The notes under the pieces were generated by a model. It ran no database searches and was not told the DNA's origin. It worked only from the letters and a program-made list of their open reading frames with translations. Made by a program: the position numbers and the translations under genes. A DNA stretch of 64,000 bases from assembly GCA_022828595.1 (NCBI GenBank), contig JAKGHH010000004.1:83852270-83916269 (forward strand). Direction: 5' to 3'. Shown here piece after piece: positions 11,789-25,713 of this stretch. The stretch comes from Nelumbo lutea. Its lineage: Eukaryota; Streptophyta; Magnoliopsida; Proteales; Nelumbonaceae. The first letter of the stretch is position 1, and every line of letters starts with the position of its first letter.

Positions 11789-13334
11789 TGAAAGGTCCAA
11801 CATTTAACTCAATTATGGAATTAGAAGAGATGAATGCCAAGCTTGATCAAATATTGGATTCAGTCAAGTTCCTCAAGGTAGAACAGAGGAGCAAGGCAAT
11901 AGGACAACTATGGTGGAATCAACGAATGCTATGTTACCTATAAATAACCTATCATACAAAAACCATAGTAGGTCTCTAAGGTTGGATTTCCCAAGGTTTA
12001 ATGAATCCAACATCGATTGATGCCTATTGTTGGTTCACCAATAATTCAATTACCATGGTATTCCTAAGGAACAATTGATTACAACCATGAGTTTGAACTT
12101 CGGAGGTGAGGCCATAGAATGGTATCGTTGGTACAAAGAATGCCAATTATCATTCTGAATTTGTGACAATTCACCTAAACTTTGGATGCCCAATTTAGAG
12201 CAGTGGGATACATTAATCATGCAGTTCAGCTTTCTAAACTTACCCAAGTCTTATCACCTTTGGATTACCGAAAGGAATTTCAGTGTATCTCTTGTAGAGT
12301 TTGTGGCTCTTGTTAAAATATTATTTGGTGTACTGTTTTATAAGTGGGTTGAAAGAGGAGATTCAAGTTGGGGTAGAAATCTTGAACCCGCCACTCTACC
12401 ATGAGCATTCTAGTTAGCCATGCTTCAAGAGGAAAAAGTGTAGGCCTAACAATGGTCCATGAAGTGTAGGATCTGTTGGACCCAGCAAAATCATCCCTAA
12501 AATCAAAAGGTTATCACTAATAGAGGCTAGGGAGAAGCATGAAAAGGGCCTCTATTACCATTGTGACAAAAAATTTGCTCCATCCCATAGGTGCAAGACA
12601 CAACGCCTAAATTGGGTGGATGGACTATTGAAAGAAGAGGCCCTAAAAGAGAGCCGCATAGACAACTTTGATGACATGTTTCCTAAGATCTCCCTCCACC
12701 ATTAGTGGCTCAAGTGCAATTCAAGGGTACATACATCAATAAATGGAGACCATTTTAATTGATAGTGGATCAACTCATAATTCTATTGATCCCTATATTC
12801 TCCAAAAAAACTTAGGTTCCAGTAACCTCTGAATCTCGGTTTGAGGTCATGGTGGCCAATGGTGAAAGGCTCAAGGGCACTGGAAAGGTGCAAGAATGTT
12901 GTTATCCCGACACAAGGAAACGACATGGTTGTAGACTTTCATCTTTTGACTCTTCAAGGTTATGATGCAGTTATCGGAGCCCACTAGTTGAGAACTCTTA
13001 GACTTGTTACTTGGGAATTAGAATTTCTCAACCCTCTCCATGTAGCACAAGGATACAAAAGGAGTTCACACCTTACGTGGACTCAAACACCATGAACCTA
13101 GTTACATGAATGGGGATCAAGGGGCCAAGGAGTTAAGTAGGGTTTGGCATATGTTCACCTTACAAGCATGTAGCCTCGAAGAGTGACCAATGACTATGAG
13201 ATGTGAACCATTAATCTAGTATTTGCTTGATGAATATCAATACATTTTTGGTGAAGCTCAAGGATTACCACCACACTGGACCAAAGCCATGCTATTCTTC
13301 TAATAAAAGGGGCCAAGCCAGTCAGTGTGAGACC

Positions 13335-13762
13335 TAGGGGTGTAAGCAGTTCGAATTTGAATCGAATTAGGCAATATCTGAATTCAAATTTGATTAAAAA
13401 ACTCAATATCCAAATTTGATTGGATATCCAATGGATATTGAAAATCAATGTTCAAATTCAAATTTGATCAAATATTCGAATATTCGTATCAAAATTGACC
13501 AATTAATTATTTTATGTAATTAATAAATGTATAAATTAAATATTTTATTTATATAAAGTATAAAAACATATAAATTATTTATATAATTTATGTATGTATT
13601 ATACAAACATGTTTAAATAATTTATACATTATATATAAAAATTATATAATCAATCGAATTTGGATATTTATCTAATCGAATCAAGTCATATCTTCCAAAT
13701 TCGATTTGATTATGTCAAATATTGAATTTAAAATCGGATTTTCGAATACCATTGACACCCTA
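13335..13762. mobile_element. hAT MITE in the gypsy RT region
   Basis: 428 bp, very AT-rich, with ends TAGGGGTGT and (inward from the right) TAGGGTGTCAATGG. The flanks GTGAGACC (13327-13334) and GTGAAACC (13763-13770) are an 8-bp target duplication with one difference. Joining the flanks restores the gypsy reading ...GAKPVSV / KPYRYPC. No coding capacity. Confidence 0.8.
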
Positions 13763-15483
13763 GTGAAACCATATAGGTACCCCTGCTTCTAAAAAAATGA
13801 AATTGAAAATTCAATCAAGGGAATGCTAGATCAAGGAGTAATTAGGCCTAGCACTTGCCCCATATTCATCTCCTATTTTGTTGGTTATGAAGGCAAACGG
13901 CTCCTAGCGAATGTGCGTTGACTATTGAACACTAAATCAACTCACCATTAATAAGGACATGTTTTCTATTCCAGTCATTGATGAACTATTATTGGACAAG
14001 CTACACAGATCCAATATTTTTCAAAATTAGATCTATGATTAGGCTACCATCAAATCGGGGTCAGATGTGAAGACATATCCAAAACCGCATTCCGAATTCA
14101 TGAGGACATTACACAGTTTCTTGGTAATGCCCTTTTGGGAACACAAACACTCCATCAACATTTCAATCATTGGTGAATGACATATTCCAGGCCCACCTAC
14201 AGAAGTTCATCATCATCTATTTTGATGATACTCCATCATCATATAGAAGGTCTACAACCAAAGCAAGGAAGACCACAAACAACATTTGAAGATCACATTA
14301 CAAGTATTACCATCTCACCAACTTTATGCTAAGTTATAAAATGTCAATTTGGACCACAAGCAACAAATTGAATATCTTGGGCATCTAACAAGGGAGTGGA
14401 AGTGAACTGAGAAAGATTGAATGTATGACCAATTGACTGCAACCCACTTCCTCGAAGGCTTTGAGGGGAATTTTGGGTTTAATAGGATATTAAAGGAAGT
14501 TCATTATGAATTATGGGAAGTTGGTGCAACTCCTCACCAATTTTCTATAGAAAGTTGAGTGGCAATGGGGTGGACAAGTTGAACACATGCCTTCTTGGCT
14601 CTTAAGGGAACTATAACTAGTGCCCCTGTGTTAGCAAGCTTTTGGGCTATGATTTTGAAGCCTTCTACAAAAAAGGGAAAGAAAACAAGGCTTAAGACAT
14701 CCTATCTAGACAAATAGCCAATTAAATCTTTGCCATATCAACACCCCTATCCAATTAGGTCGATGAATTAAAAGAATAGGCCAAGAAGGATGACTAACCC
14801 ATCAAGGTAAAAGACAGAATTCAACATGGGAGGTTATACTCTAATAAATTTAGTACACATGATGGGTTAGTTTGGAAGAAGAGGAGACTACTGATAAGCC
14901 TAATTGCATCCACTAGGAAGAGGGTATTTGATGAACTTAATTTATGCCTCTCTCACAAGACACTCGAGGTACTTTAATACACTGTAGAGAAAAAAAAAAG
15001 TATGCAATTGGCTAGGTATTGAAAGGAAATTAAAGGCTAGATAAGGGAGTGTGAAATGTCAACAAAACAAGACTGGAAAATGTAGGCCTACTTAGGTTAC
15101 TATAACCCTTAATTAGGAGTATCCAAGAGATTATGAGAAAACATTTAACCCTTCATAGATTACCACCTTCAGACAAGAAGTCCATCATCTTTGTGGTTGT
15201 TGATCATCTTTCTAAATACAGGCACTTTTTTGCATTGTCACATCCTTATAGTCCTCAATCTATGGCCTAAGTTTTCTTTAAGGGGGTGTTTAAACTTCAT
15301 GGAATGTTGAAGATTATTGTGAGTGATCGAGATCATGTATTTATTAGTAGGTTTTAGCAATAATTATTCAAATTACAAGGGATGACTCTTGGTGTGAGTT
15401 CGTCTTATCACCCTCAAAGTGATGGACAAGTAAAGGCCCTTAATCAGATCCTTGAGACATACCTCAGATGCTTTACCAGTAAC

Positions 15484-16015
15484 TAGACCTATTTTTGGGC
15501 CAGGTAGCCCAATGGGTTGGCCTGGCCCGACATATTATAAGTTAGGTTTGGTCATAATTTTACGCCTACGGGCTTGGGTTTGGGCCTAAAGCACTGGGTC
15601 TGACTTTTTTTGGGTTGGGCTCGGGCTTTCTCAAAAAAACTTGGCCCAAGCCCAACTTGATACTATATATTAAATAATAAAAATATATTTTATTTAATAA
15701 AAAAATATATAGAATATTTTTTCTTTGTTATTATTCTCTTTTTTCCAAGTAATAGTGAGATGTTTATTATTTTTGAGTTTGGAAGGTTTTAATATAAATA
15801 AAACACTTCTTATTGAATAAAAAAAGAAAAAATTATGTTTTCAAATTTTTTGCTGGGCTCGGGCTTGGACTTCGAGCTTTATATAAGGGTCGGGTTCAAG
15901 CTCAAGAGCTAGGCTCGATGGTCGGGCCAGGCTCGGGCCCGGGCTTGAGTGTATTCAATTTATAGATATACAAGCCTGACCCAAACCTGGCTGGCCCATC
16001 CCATGAACCGGTTTA
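15484..16015. mobile_element. hAT MITE in the gypsy integrase region
   Basis: 532 bp; ends TAGACCTATTTTTGGG and TAAACCGGTTCATGGG (read inward), with GGCCCGG-rich subterminal sequence like the larger hAT element at 23099. The perfect 8-bp duplication CCAGTAAC is at 15476-15483 and 16016-16023. It splits the integrase reading after TYLRCFTSN. Confidence 0.85.
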
Positions 16016-16933
16016 CCAGTAACAAACTTCATTCATAGACTAGGTGGTTGGCCATGGATAAATGGTGGTATAACACTACACACCACTCTACCGTTAAAAC
16101 TGCTTCCTTTGAGGCTTTATACAGCCAAGTACCATTTACTCTACTATCATATGTTTTTGGAACTACAGAGGTCCAGACATTGGAAGATGCTCTTAAGGAA
16201 TGGGAACAAGTTATAGTTCAACTCAAAGAAAACTTGTAGTCAGCTTGAGAACAAATGAAGAAAATGGCTCATAAGCATCACTCTGAGAGAGAGTTCCAAG
16301 TCAAAGATATGATATATTAAAGGCTCTCCATCCTTATAGACAAAGCTCCATTGCAACTCAAAAGTCACAAAAACTATAAGCCCGTTACTATGGTCCTTAT
16401 CCTGTGACCCAAAGGATCGGTCTATTTGCTTAAAAACTTCAATTGCCTGATGGATGCAAATTGCACCCAGTTTTCCATGCTTCGTGGTTGAAAAAGAAAA
16501 TTAACAACCGAGCTAGTTCAAGCACTATTCTCCCCCCATTGACGTATGAAGGAGAACTACACTTGATGAAGGTCGATCTATCCCTCGAGTCATATTTTGC
16601 CATGTGGCAATCTGAATTCATTTTCATGACACCTCGACATTACACGTGGATGGACCCCATTTGAGTGCACTCCAATTGATCTGCTTACAAAGCTTGACCA
16701 AACTCCAACCTCACTTAAGAGCACTTCAGTAGATCGGCCTATAGGCCCAGAGCACATGACCGCTTTGACTGCTCTGCACTCCCAACCTACTTGTCCGATC
16801 TAGGTAACCCGTGACCTAAGGAACCTCTTTGGCGTCAATATACGTCTTACCTATGTGGCACATCTTTCCTCATTTTTTTGTGCCCAATATCAACTCTGAG
16901 AGGTACACAAATACAATGTCCACTTGTTAGCAA

Positions 16934-17671
16934 TAGGGCTGTTCACGGGTTGGGTTGGGTCAGTTTACTGAGATTTTTCCAACCGACGACCTGGTTAGGT
17001 TACCTGAAATTGAAATCGAAACCGACCTTGTGTTAAGCAAAACCGACCTGGTCGGTTTGAATCGGGTTGGAGAAAGAAGACTGAAATTTGATGTAAAAAA
17101 GGACACCTAATTCTATTAGAGAAAGAAGACTGAAATTGGTAGGGGGCGGACCAAGTTAGTATAGAAATTATCAAGAAAATAGAAAGTCAAACTATATTAG
17201 AGAAAAAATACTGAAATTTGTATATTTCAAGAAACCTTCTAATCTAGGTAAAAACGGACACCTAATTCTAATTGTAATCGGTTGCCTATTTGGTGTAAAA
17301 GACCATAAAAACTAGGATCCTTCGATTCTTTTCTTTAAACTTTTCCAAAAAAAATCATTGTCTAGTTGTCTTACAATACTTGTCATTGATGTCATTCCTA
17401 ATTAGAAGACTAGAAATTAAGTTAGGTTGTAACTAGGATAGAGACAACTTAGTTAAGTAGGAACTAAGTAAGTTGTAACTACTAACTACTAAGGCAGTTC
17501 AGTTTGGGTTGGTTTCAATTTTCACATATGAAAACCGAAACCGAAACCGACCTGAACCATTGGTTTATGATTTTTTACAACCCGAAACCGACCGATGCTG
17601 AAGAAAATCCGACTGACTCGGATTGGGTGGGTCCGGGTTGGTTGGTTTGGGTCTTCTTATGAACAGCCCTA
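16934..17671. mobile_element. hAT MITE in the gypsy 3' LTR
   Basis: 738 bp; both ends read TAGGGCTGTTCA inward, and the perfect 8-bp duplication GTTAGCAA flanks it at 16926-16933 and 17672-17679. The subterminal GGGTTGG and CCGAAACCGAAACCGACC repeats are typical of non-autonomous plant hATs. Confidence 0.9.
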
Positions 17672-18157
17672 GTTAGCAATAAGCCTGCTTCCCTCCACTT
17701 CGTAAGGAACCAAATAGTAATGACCACAATGCCATGTAGACATATCTCGGAAGCAATGGACGAATGTGCACCAACACCCTGAACGTGTCAGACACGTCAC
17801 AACTAGGTCTCAATGACTATATAAGGGTGACTCTTCACCCTCACCCTCAAGTGGTACACTCACTTATTGGCACACTTGGACTGCATTTGGCATTTCTTAT
17901 TTTAAGACTTTATCTCTTTTTTACAGTTTAAAACTCAATGTTTAAGGAAGTAAGTCCTTAAAATAAGGAATACTCACTTGCTCTGATTTCCTGCTCAATC
18001 CTCTATCACCTCATTAACTCGGTACTCACTTGACCGTCTGGATTCCTTGTTCGGGACACCCCTAGCCTAGAGTAATGGTTGCTCAATGAATCTGTATTAA
18101 TAAGTGAACCTATCGTGAACAAAGGCACATTGTTTACTGAACTAAATTGATTGGGTA

Positions 18158-20022
18158 CAATGCTATTTCAAAGGTTGGGTAGAATGTTACCTGATCTAGA
18201 TGCCACAAGCATTGCTCCCTAATTGGTGTAACATGCCCGATAATTCAATCAAAATCAAACTCTAGGCTAAATATGGTGTAGTCCCAAATTGTAAGAATTT
18301 GTTCATAGTCAATAGTCTGATAATCAATGTGCACTTCAATTTTCTAGTTGAATGCAAATGTTGATCACTCAAAAGGTTTGCATCTTTGCTAAAAAAATCG
18401 GAAATAGAATAGAGAAAAAAGGTCTCCTTTCAGCCTTGGTCAAACTAGGATTTGGAAGAACAATTCTTGATGAGAATGTGTCTCTTAATTCTCCTACACT
18501 CTATCTTATATAGAGTTGGATTCCTAAAGTCCTTAAAGGAGTTTCCCAATCGAATGTCTAACTGAATTATATGCCTTCTAATTAGGGAATGGTCTTAATT
18601 AAATTAGGATCAAGAGAATAAATATCTTTCTTAATTCGACTCATAATATCCAACTATCTAACTTTGTAGTCAAACTAAGCAGGATGACTAGTCAAACTAG
18701 TCTTATTGAAAACAAATAGAACCTCTTAAATAACCTTTCTATTTCACACCATTGATTACTCCATTTGTCCACAATCTTGTATGGTGTGGGACCCACTAAC
18801 CTCCTAAGTTAAACCACATGGATTTGACCCATATATTTAAACATATGAGTGGAATTCACTAGTGTGACCTAGCGAACCACCCCCCATTTAATTGGACTTA
18901 AAAAGTGGCCCAACACTTTAATATATGCGGAGTTTGTGCTTCAAACATCCTATGAACCCAAGCCTTGTGGTTTAACTTGAGAAAAGTGCCCATCAAGTTT
19001 TAGCTTAGGTAGACACTTGCTCTCAACATCTAAGCCAATAATATTAATACACTATCCACAAGGAAAGACATCTTCCTTGACTACAAGATATAATGTCACA
19101 TTCTCTATTTAAATGGATTCTGAGATTATGAATTTTTGCAAACCCTTTTATAAAATTAATTATTTACATATATAAATACATTTTGTAAACTAATATCAGA
19201 ACAAGTTGAAATCCTTTGTTGACAGTTTTAGGTTTCTATTAGAGAGAGTATAAGCCATGATGTTTTGTTTGTGTGACAAAGTGGCCCATCCTATCACAAT
19301 GATCACCTATTCAAGTGCTACTCCAAATTGCTCTAACATCCCTATGTATTTGACTCTAAGTGGATCTCATTGGTTGATATATCAAAAGCAGCATAGTTAA
19401 ATGCTCAATAAAATATCATTATCAAATTTGAAGTCAAGTGTAACTTTCCAGCTTTTCCCATATGTCTCCAACATTTAATTCATAATTGGATATATTACAT
19501 ATTCTGTTTTTCACTAAACACCTATTCATTGTACTTAAGATCTAACCCTAGCATGCAGTTGAGACAAACTACTCCACCAAACCTTGACATGATGAACTCT
19601 CTAAATATATAAAATGGTTGAGAACATTCTAAATTAACATTAGTCTCCTAAATGTCTAGCTTAAGAGATAAATCATAAAAATATACTATAACACACATAA
19701 AATAACAATATTCAGATTTCATTTAATAACAAATACCATATTATATTAGTCTGGTTGAAACTAAAGGCACACACTGTCTAACAAATAATTGTTAATATTA
19801 CAATTTCCCATTTCGATAATTTTTGGTATATATGGTAAAGTTACTTCATTAAGATCATTAGATGACAAGAAAACTTCATCTAAGCATGAAGGCGTTGTGT
19901 CTTGCTCTCTTTTAAACTAACCAAGATGAGACAATGATGACAACGATGATGTGTTGAGTTAACCATTAGCTTTTGTTGTTAAACCGTGCTCTTTTTACAC
20001 ATAGCTTTTGGTTCAAATGCAG

Positions 20023-20023
<1 letters not shown>
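18158..20023. other. unassigned AT-rich sequence
   Basis: No reading frame of note on either strand. The segment 18470-18920 has the feel of degraded retrotransposon sequence, but no domain or end could be identified. Confidence 0.35.

Positions 20024-20088
<65 letters not shown>
20024..20088. repeat. (TC)n-(TA)n compound microsatellite
   Basis: About 45 bp of TC followed by 19 bp of TA with no interruption. Confidence 0.95.
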
Positions 20089-20568
20089 GGATTTTAATAA
20101 AATATAAAATGCACTTGATATAGTACAATGGCTCAAAGAGCATCACTGAGGGATGGCCTATTTGTGTTAAGTGAGGCCACCTCATAGAGTATATTTAAAT
20201 TGTTTTGAAAACCATAGGGTATATTTAAGTAGTTTAGTAAAACCACAACATATATTAAAGTAATTTACCCTAAAAACTAAACCCTTATTTTTCCTATGGT
20301 GCATGATTTTTATATTAAAGTGTATTTGTAGTTCTTTCGTAACTTGCTTCTAACCAAACTGACAAATATGTTAGAAAAAAAAAAAAGAAAAATTCTCTAT
20401 CCACTGAATTTTTATAGAGTTTAGCATTGTAAATTTTCAAGTGGACATAATAAAGATAGGGCTCCAAAAGTATCAATTTCGGTTGACCTGATTCTATTCA
20501 ATTTAAACAAATATGCTTATATAGGCTTAAAATGTATGTTATATGGGAAAAATCAATGCTGCTGGAAA

Positions 20569-20679
20569 GACATGATACCAAAAAAATCTATGACCAATCA
20601 AATCACTCTATGAATTTTGTTAAATACCATTTGATTGCTTGCCGATGATTGGTTACAAGTTTTTTCTGGTATCATTGTC
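20569..20679. mobile_element. small fold-back MITE
   Basis: About 111 bp with inverted arms: GACATGATACCAAAAAAATC at the left against GACAATGATACCAGAAAAAA inward from the right, both followed by a GACCAATCA / AACCAATCA block. No clear target duplication. Confidence 0.5.
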
Positions 20680-20689
20680 GAACCCCTGT

Positions 20690-23090
20690 TACATATGTTA
20701 GAAAAATTGGTTTAGATATTGTATTTTTTATTAAAGAATCACTGGTTCAAGTTTCATTCGGCCATTGCCTGGGTAGCCAAGGATTGTTGTCGCATTACCA
20801 TGACTATTCAGAGTTTTAAGATACAAAAGGACCTCTATAAGAATTTAGAAAAAAAAAACATACTTGACTAACTTCTGTATATTATAGTTTAAATGTCACA
20901 GTTTTAATTCAACCTTTTAACAAGTTGCTTCAACCCAAGTGTATTTGCCTTGGGGCTTTTCAAAAGTGAAAAAAAAGTTGAGCTATATATAGGGCTGGCA
21001 TGTTAACAAGTGGACCTAGTAAATAGTAATGATCGTATTATAATTGGAACGAGCTATTCTGATTTCAACTGTTTAGTTGGGCGGAATCAAAATCATATTC
21101 CCATTCCTGGCACCCCCCATTTGAGAGAATGTCCACTCTCTGTCCCTTCTTTGGGAATGAAATCAAATTTCTATTGATTTCCGTTTACATTTCCATTCAT
21201 GTCTGAACCAAATAGATTATGGGAATAGGTCATTCCGATTCCAACTCCAACTACGAACCAAATAGGCACTTATTGTTGGATCTTCATGATTAATTGTTTG
21301 TCTCCAGAATTGCATGCATTCAAAATATATGCATTAATGAGGAATCCACGTCTTTCTTATTACTGTCTACATTTTATTGCAGTTGTTGGGTGGGGTAGGG
21401 GTTGTGCAGTCACAGTTCATTCTCGTATCATATAGAACTAGCAGGTAAACCCTTGCAATGCATGGGGTTAGAATGGAAGACTTGTTAGGTTTGTGTTAGC
21501 ACTTTTGGGTTTTTGCATCAGTTTGGTTCCAATCTGAGGAGAGAATGACCTTATATTTCCCCATCTGATTTATACCCCTTACTCTACTTAGTGGCAAGTG
21601 GCGGTCCTATACTCAGAAGTCTGAGGGGCTAGTCTAGGTTGCATATCAGAAAACGGGAAAGGAAGGGAGGAAGAAGAAGTGGCTGGACCCCCAAAGGGGC
21701 TGACTACGTACCCTCCGGCAAGGGATCATGCCACTATAGTTTTCTAGAGTTGGAATTTTGACAATGACATGAAGGGTGATGGATGGCTGCATGAGAAGCA
21801 AAAAGAGGGAGAAACGGGAGAAATGGCGGTTTCGGGAGAGAGAAGTCCAAAGGTCCTTTGAACTGGATGGAGAACATCTGTTTATAGGTTTTGGGGCCAT
21901 AATCCAGAAACTTCTTAGGTTGTAATCCTTTTCCCATTTTACCCTCTTGTTCTGGAATGTTCTCCTTTTTTATGTATTTAAAACATGTGATTAAATCACT
22001 TTCTAGATTTCTTCTGTTAGTTATTATTTCTTGTTTTACCATTTTATTCTAGAACAATTTTTGTTTAGTCATTTAAGCCACATGTTTATTTTCAATCTAA
22101 GATTATTCTTACTCACACTAAAGTGCTCAATACTTGAACTTGAACTTTATTATTGCTATGAAGGACCGGTTTGACCCAAGTTTAGTTTTGGGTAAACTGG
22201 ATTTATGTATTTTGTTTATACCACCCTCTTACACTACTAAGAGAGTAAAAAATGAGTTAGAATGGATTTTAAAGGAAAGAACGGGTTTAGTGGGAAATGA
22301 GTGAGAAATATAAACCCACATATGTGAGAAATGAAAAGAAAAGGAGATCTGTTTGACCTCTCTGGTGAGAGGATTTTTAAAAATGTAGTTTTAAGGGAAA
22401 AAGTGAAGTAATAGTTATTCATCAAAGTTTATATATATATATATATATATATATTAAATCAACTACTTAGCATGAGAACCAATTGATATTGGCTTCAGTT
22501 TAGATGATAGATTCTTTGGCTAGTTGTAGTAGAGACTTGGATCAAATCCCATTCACCAAGGTTATTGACGGTGGGGGCGGGGTTAAGGGTTTAGGGGATG
22601 AATTACTCCTCGTTGTAGTTCTATAAAGCCAAATATTGTTCTTAGCATGAGATCAATAACCAAATTAAAAAACAATTTCAAAGTTGAATCAACAAAAATA
22701 ACCAAAGGCTCATGTTAGGTGCTTTCATACTACATTTTATTGTTGAACCAAAAGAATCTAGGAAACAAATCTATGTTAAATGAATAAAAAATAGGGAAAA
22801 CCTGATAACCTATGGAAAGGAGAAGTGGTTTCTTTATACTTCTATATAAGAAGAAAATTGGTTCACCCGTACTGGTGGGCGAATTTGGGTTTTATCATTA
22901 TTTTGGGTCAAAGCTAGGTTTATATTCAGGTTAGTCCTTAACCTAACTCCATCCATGAAGAATGGTCTTATTCGATATAACGAAAACCCATGAGGGTTTT
23001 AATTTTGCTTCATTATATTTTTAATGTTTTCATTCAAAAATAAATATGCACATGCACAAGAAATGAAAGCAGGAGAAGGTACATGTGATC
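20690..23090. other. unassigned intergenic sequence with small repeat remnants
   Basis: Around 21040-21265 weak inverted similarity (GGAACGAGCTATTCTGATT against GGAATCGGAATGACCTATTC) hints at an old MITE. A (TA)n run lies at 22430-22454. The short frames at 21646-22425 show no family resemblance. No gene is seen. Confidence 0.35.
21438..21475 (-). mobile_element. Helitron-like 3' terminus (minus)
   Basis: On the minus strand a hairpin of the form CCCATGC-ATT-GCAAGGG is followed about 10 nt later by CTAG and then T, the structure of a plant Helitron 3' end inserted at A/T. No matching 5' end was located, so element extent is unknown. Confidence 0.45.
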
Positions 23091-24374
23091 TTTGTGGTTA
23101 GACCTGTTCATGGGCCGGGCTCGGGCCGGGCTTTTAGTGTTCATTAACGAAAAAATAATTGGCCCGAGCCCGAGCCCGAAGCCTGACCTAATAAAAGAAA
23201 TTAAAAATTTTCCCTACATTATCTATTTTAATTCAGATGTTTTTTCCCCTATTTAAATAAACACAATCTTACATTATCACAAAACCCATTTTAATTTCAT
23301 TCTTTTTTTCTTACAATCAAGTGAATCAACAACCTTCTTTAAGGTTGTATAATATATTCTCTATTGTTTGGTTGTTTCTATACAACCAAGACAAACCTGA
23401 AATAAAACACATAAGAGGCTTAAGAGAAAATCATATAGGTTCATATTCCTACAAATAGCATTACACACTAAAACTAAATTCATATAACTTCAAGTTCATG
23501 TTCCTCCAAAGTCGTAAAAAAATAATCTGAATAAGACAAACAAAATCCATAAAACATGTTCTCCATCCATTATTGAATTCAACAAGATGGAATATTCCAA
23601 TTCTCAAGTTCCAAGCCATTCTAAAAAATAAAATAAAAGATTCCATTGCCCATATGACCATATCAAATAAAACATGTTCTAGGCTTCTAGCCATCTCCAC
23701 TCATTCTTGAATTCACCAACAAGATTGAACATTCCAACTTCCAAGTTCCAAGCCATCCTACAAAAGAAAATAAGAGATAAATTCAGTACTCATGTCACAT
23801 ATGCATTGTGATAAAGATGATGTACAAATAGTAAAAGCCAACATTTCCTTCATATTGGGCCAACACCTGCTACCCACCCATACACTGCATTTTTGGGAAA
23901 TAAACTATCAATACATTTGCTCCCTTCCCACCCCTTTTCTTGCAGGAGAATCAGCCACACAATTGGCTGATCTTGGTACCCATCTATAGTTAATTCTCAA
24001 ATCTCTAGTCATCATTTTAATGTTTCTCATTGCATGTCTATACTGCCATGAACCTCCATGATCATTTCCTAATCAACCAACAACTACTTGAGAATAGATG
24101 GCGGGTGCTGTTCACAGTCGATCAGTATTCTGAATTGACGTAGTTTCAACAGGAAAACCAAAAAGAAATAAGGGAAAAACAGAAGATGCATTTTCTCAAT
24201 GTTCGCAACTGGTACTAACAGAATATATTATCTCCAACAATTATAATACATAAATCTCCAACAGTTATAACAGAATATATTATCTCTAACAGATTTTAAA
24301 CAATACGGTGGTGTTTAAAATCAATACGGTTTTCTGATAAGCGTATGAAGTATGAACAGGTCTAAACAGAATAT

Positions 24375-25109
24375 ATGGTACTAAGTCCCAAGTGTTTCCT
24401 GAATGAAGATTTTCAGTTATTCTACAACACCACTAATGGTGATCCCCAGCTGATGATGTACTCCGATTCCGATGATACACCAATTTTTAACATATCTCTG
24501 CATGGGCAAGTGTTGACCACCATGTGGGCGGCTTCCGAATGTTATGTGGGTGAGGGCAATGACCTGGTAGTGATACTAGTGAATAGCCCTAACTGGGAAC
24601 TTCCAGAAGCGGACACCAGAAACGGATTCATGACTGTCGGTTGCGACACCTCTGGAACTTTGTATGACTACAATGGCGAGGCATTCTACATGGGTTGCAG
24701 ATCAGGTTGCCTGAACGATACGAAAGTGACGGGGTTATCATGCGACGATGGCCTTGGATGCTGCCAGACCACCATACCCAAGGGCATCACTGATTTTCAT
24801 ATATACACAGGAAGCGTTTACAACTTCTCCTACACATGGAATATCAGCAGATGCGGGTATGTCTTTCTATGTGACAAGGATTTGATGGCCTCACAAGTTT
24901 CACGCCTTTGGAGCATGAGAAACGAAATGAAATATCTCGAAAATGTTGGCATCCAAACTCCAATAATACTGGATTGGACAATTCGAAACAAGACTTGCGA
25001 GGACGCACGAGGAATGGAAGATAATATTGTCTGTGGCACTACTAACAGAATTTGCAGAATATATGGTACTAATAAAATGGTAAAGAGGACTCACCGCCGC
25101 TGCCGGTGA
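24375..25109 (+). pseudogene. captured wall-associated kinase (WAK/WAKL) ectodomain fragment
   Basis: An open frame of 244 codons resembles the extracellular part of wall-associated kinases: CFLNEDFQLFYNTT, NISLHGQVLTTMWAASECY, GFMTVGCDTSGTLYDYNG, then DDGLGCCQTTIPKGI, the cysteine pattern after the GUB_WAK domain in plant WAK-like receptors, and SRCGYVFLCDKD further on. It lacks the signal peptide and the N-terminal CGNVSIPYPFG-type motif, the EGF repeats, membrane segment and kinase, so it is an exon fragment, not a receptor. The last residues (KMVKRTHRRCR) read into non-homologous transposon sequence. The first Met is probably not native. The frame has no stop across about 220 WAK-like codons, which implies recent capture, selection, or chance. 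WAKs bind cell-wall pectin and signal; this fragment cannot signal by itself. Confidence 0.85.
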
Positions 25110-25208
25110 TTGTATTCGCCGGAGAGTTCATGGTGAGTCGGTGACTGTGGTCTGTGAGCTGCGAGCCTGACCTGCGATTTTGACAATGTTCACTTGATCA
25201 GTTTGCAT

Positions 25209-25341
<133 letters not shown>

Positions 25342-25713
25342 CACCGCCGCCATCGGATTTGTTGCGCAGGTGAATGTTCGCCGCCTCGCCGGTTTTGGCT
25401 GTCTGAGAGTGTGAGGATGAAGGGTTCGGCTGTGTTGGATGTGGAGATCGGAGATGAAGGGTTCGGCTGGAAAAAGGAATGGAAAGAGGCGAAGAGGTCT
25501 CGAATAGGGTTTTTACATAGTTTTAAGTTTTAACTATGGGTTGGGCCGGGCCGGGCTCGGGCCGGGCTATTTTGGCAAATCCCGAGCCCGGCTCAAATTT
25601 ATTGCGGGCCGGGCTTTTTGGCTCGAGGTTAAGCCCGTGGGCCCATATACTTGTTCAAGCCCGTTCGGGAGCCGGGCCGGGCCGCCCGGCCCATGAACAG
25701 GTCTATTTGTGGT

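Larger units (their letters stand above)
11789..16650 (+). pseudogene. Ty3/gypsy gag-pol remnant
   Basis: The gag start (MKGPTFNSIMELEEMNAKLD) is at about 11788. A protease-like ILIDSGSTHNSIDP lies at about 12750. RT blocks follow: GVIRPSTCP, YFSKLDL.LGYHQIGVR, KTAFRIHE (about 13830-14110). Integrase: VVVDHLSKYRHFF, IVSDRDHVFISRF, SSYHPQSDGQ (15180-15430), resuming after a MITE with MDKWWYNTTHHSTVKTASFEALY (16048-). Stops and shifts occur throughout. The gypsy order (RT before integrase) and the HPQSDGQ motif place it in Ty3/gypsy. Confidence 0.75.
11640..18157 (+). mobile_element. decayed Ty3/gypsy LTR retrotransposon (plus) with three nested MITEs
   Basis: A 5' LTR remnant ends near 11771 and is followed by a TGGTGTCAGAAA primer-binding-site-like sequence. 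Gag, protease, RT, RNase H and integrase remnants follow in order to about 16650. The 3' LTR (about 16670-18157) shares with the 5' remnant a block of the form AATAAGTG...AA(A)GG(C/T)A(C/T)ATTGTTT. The left part of the 5' LTR is missing, next to the LINE. Boundaries are approximate. Confidence 0.7.

Noticed and set aside
24830..25094. Two minus-strand frames of 69 and 64 codons
   Set aside because: Shadows of the WAK-like fragment.
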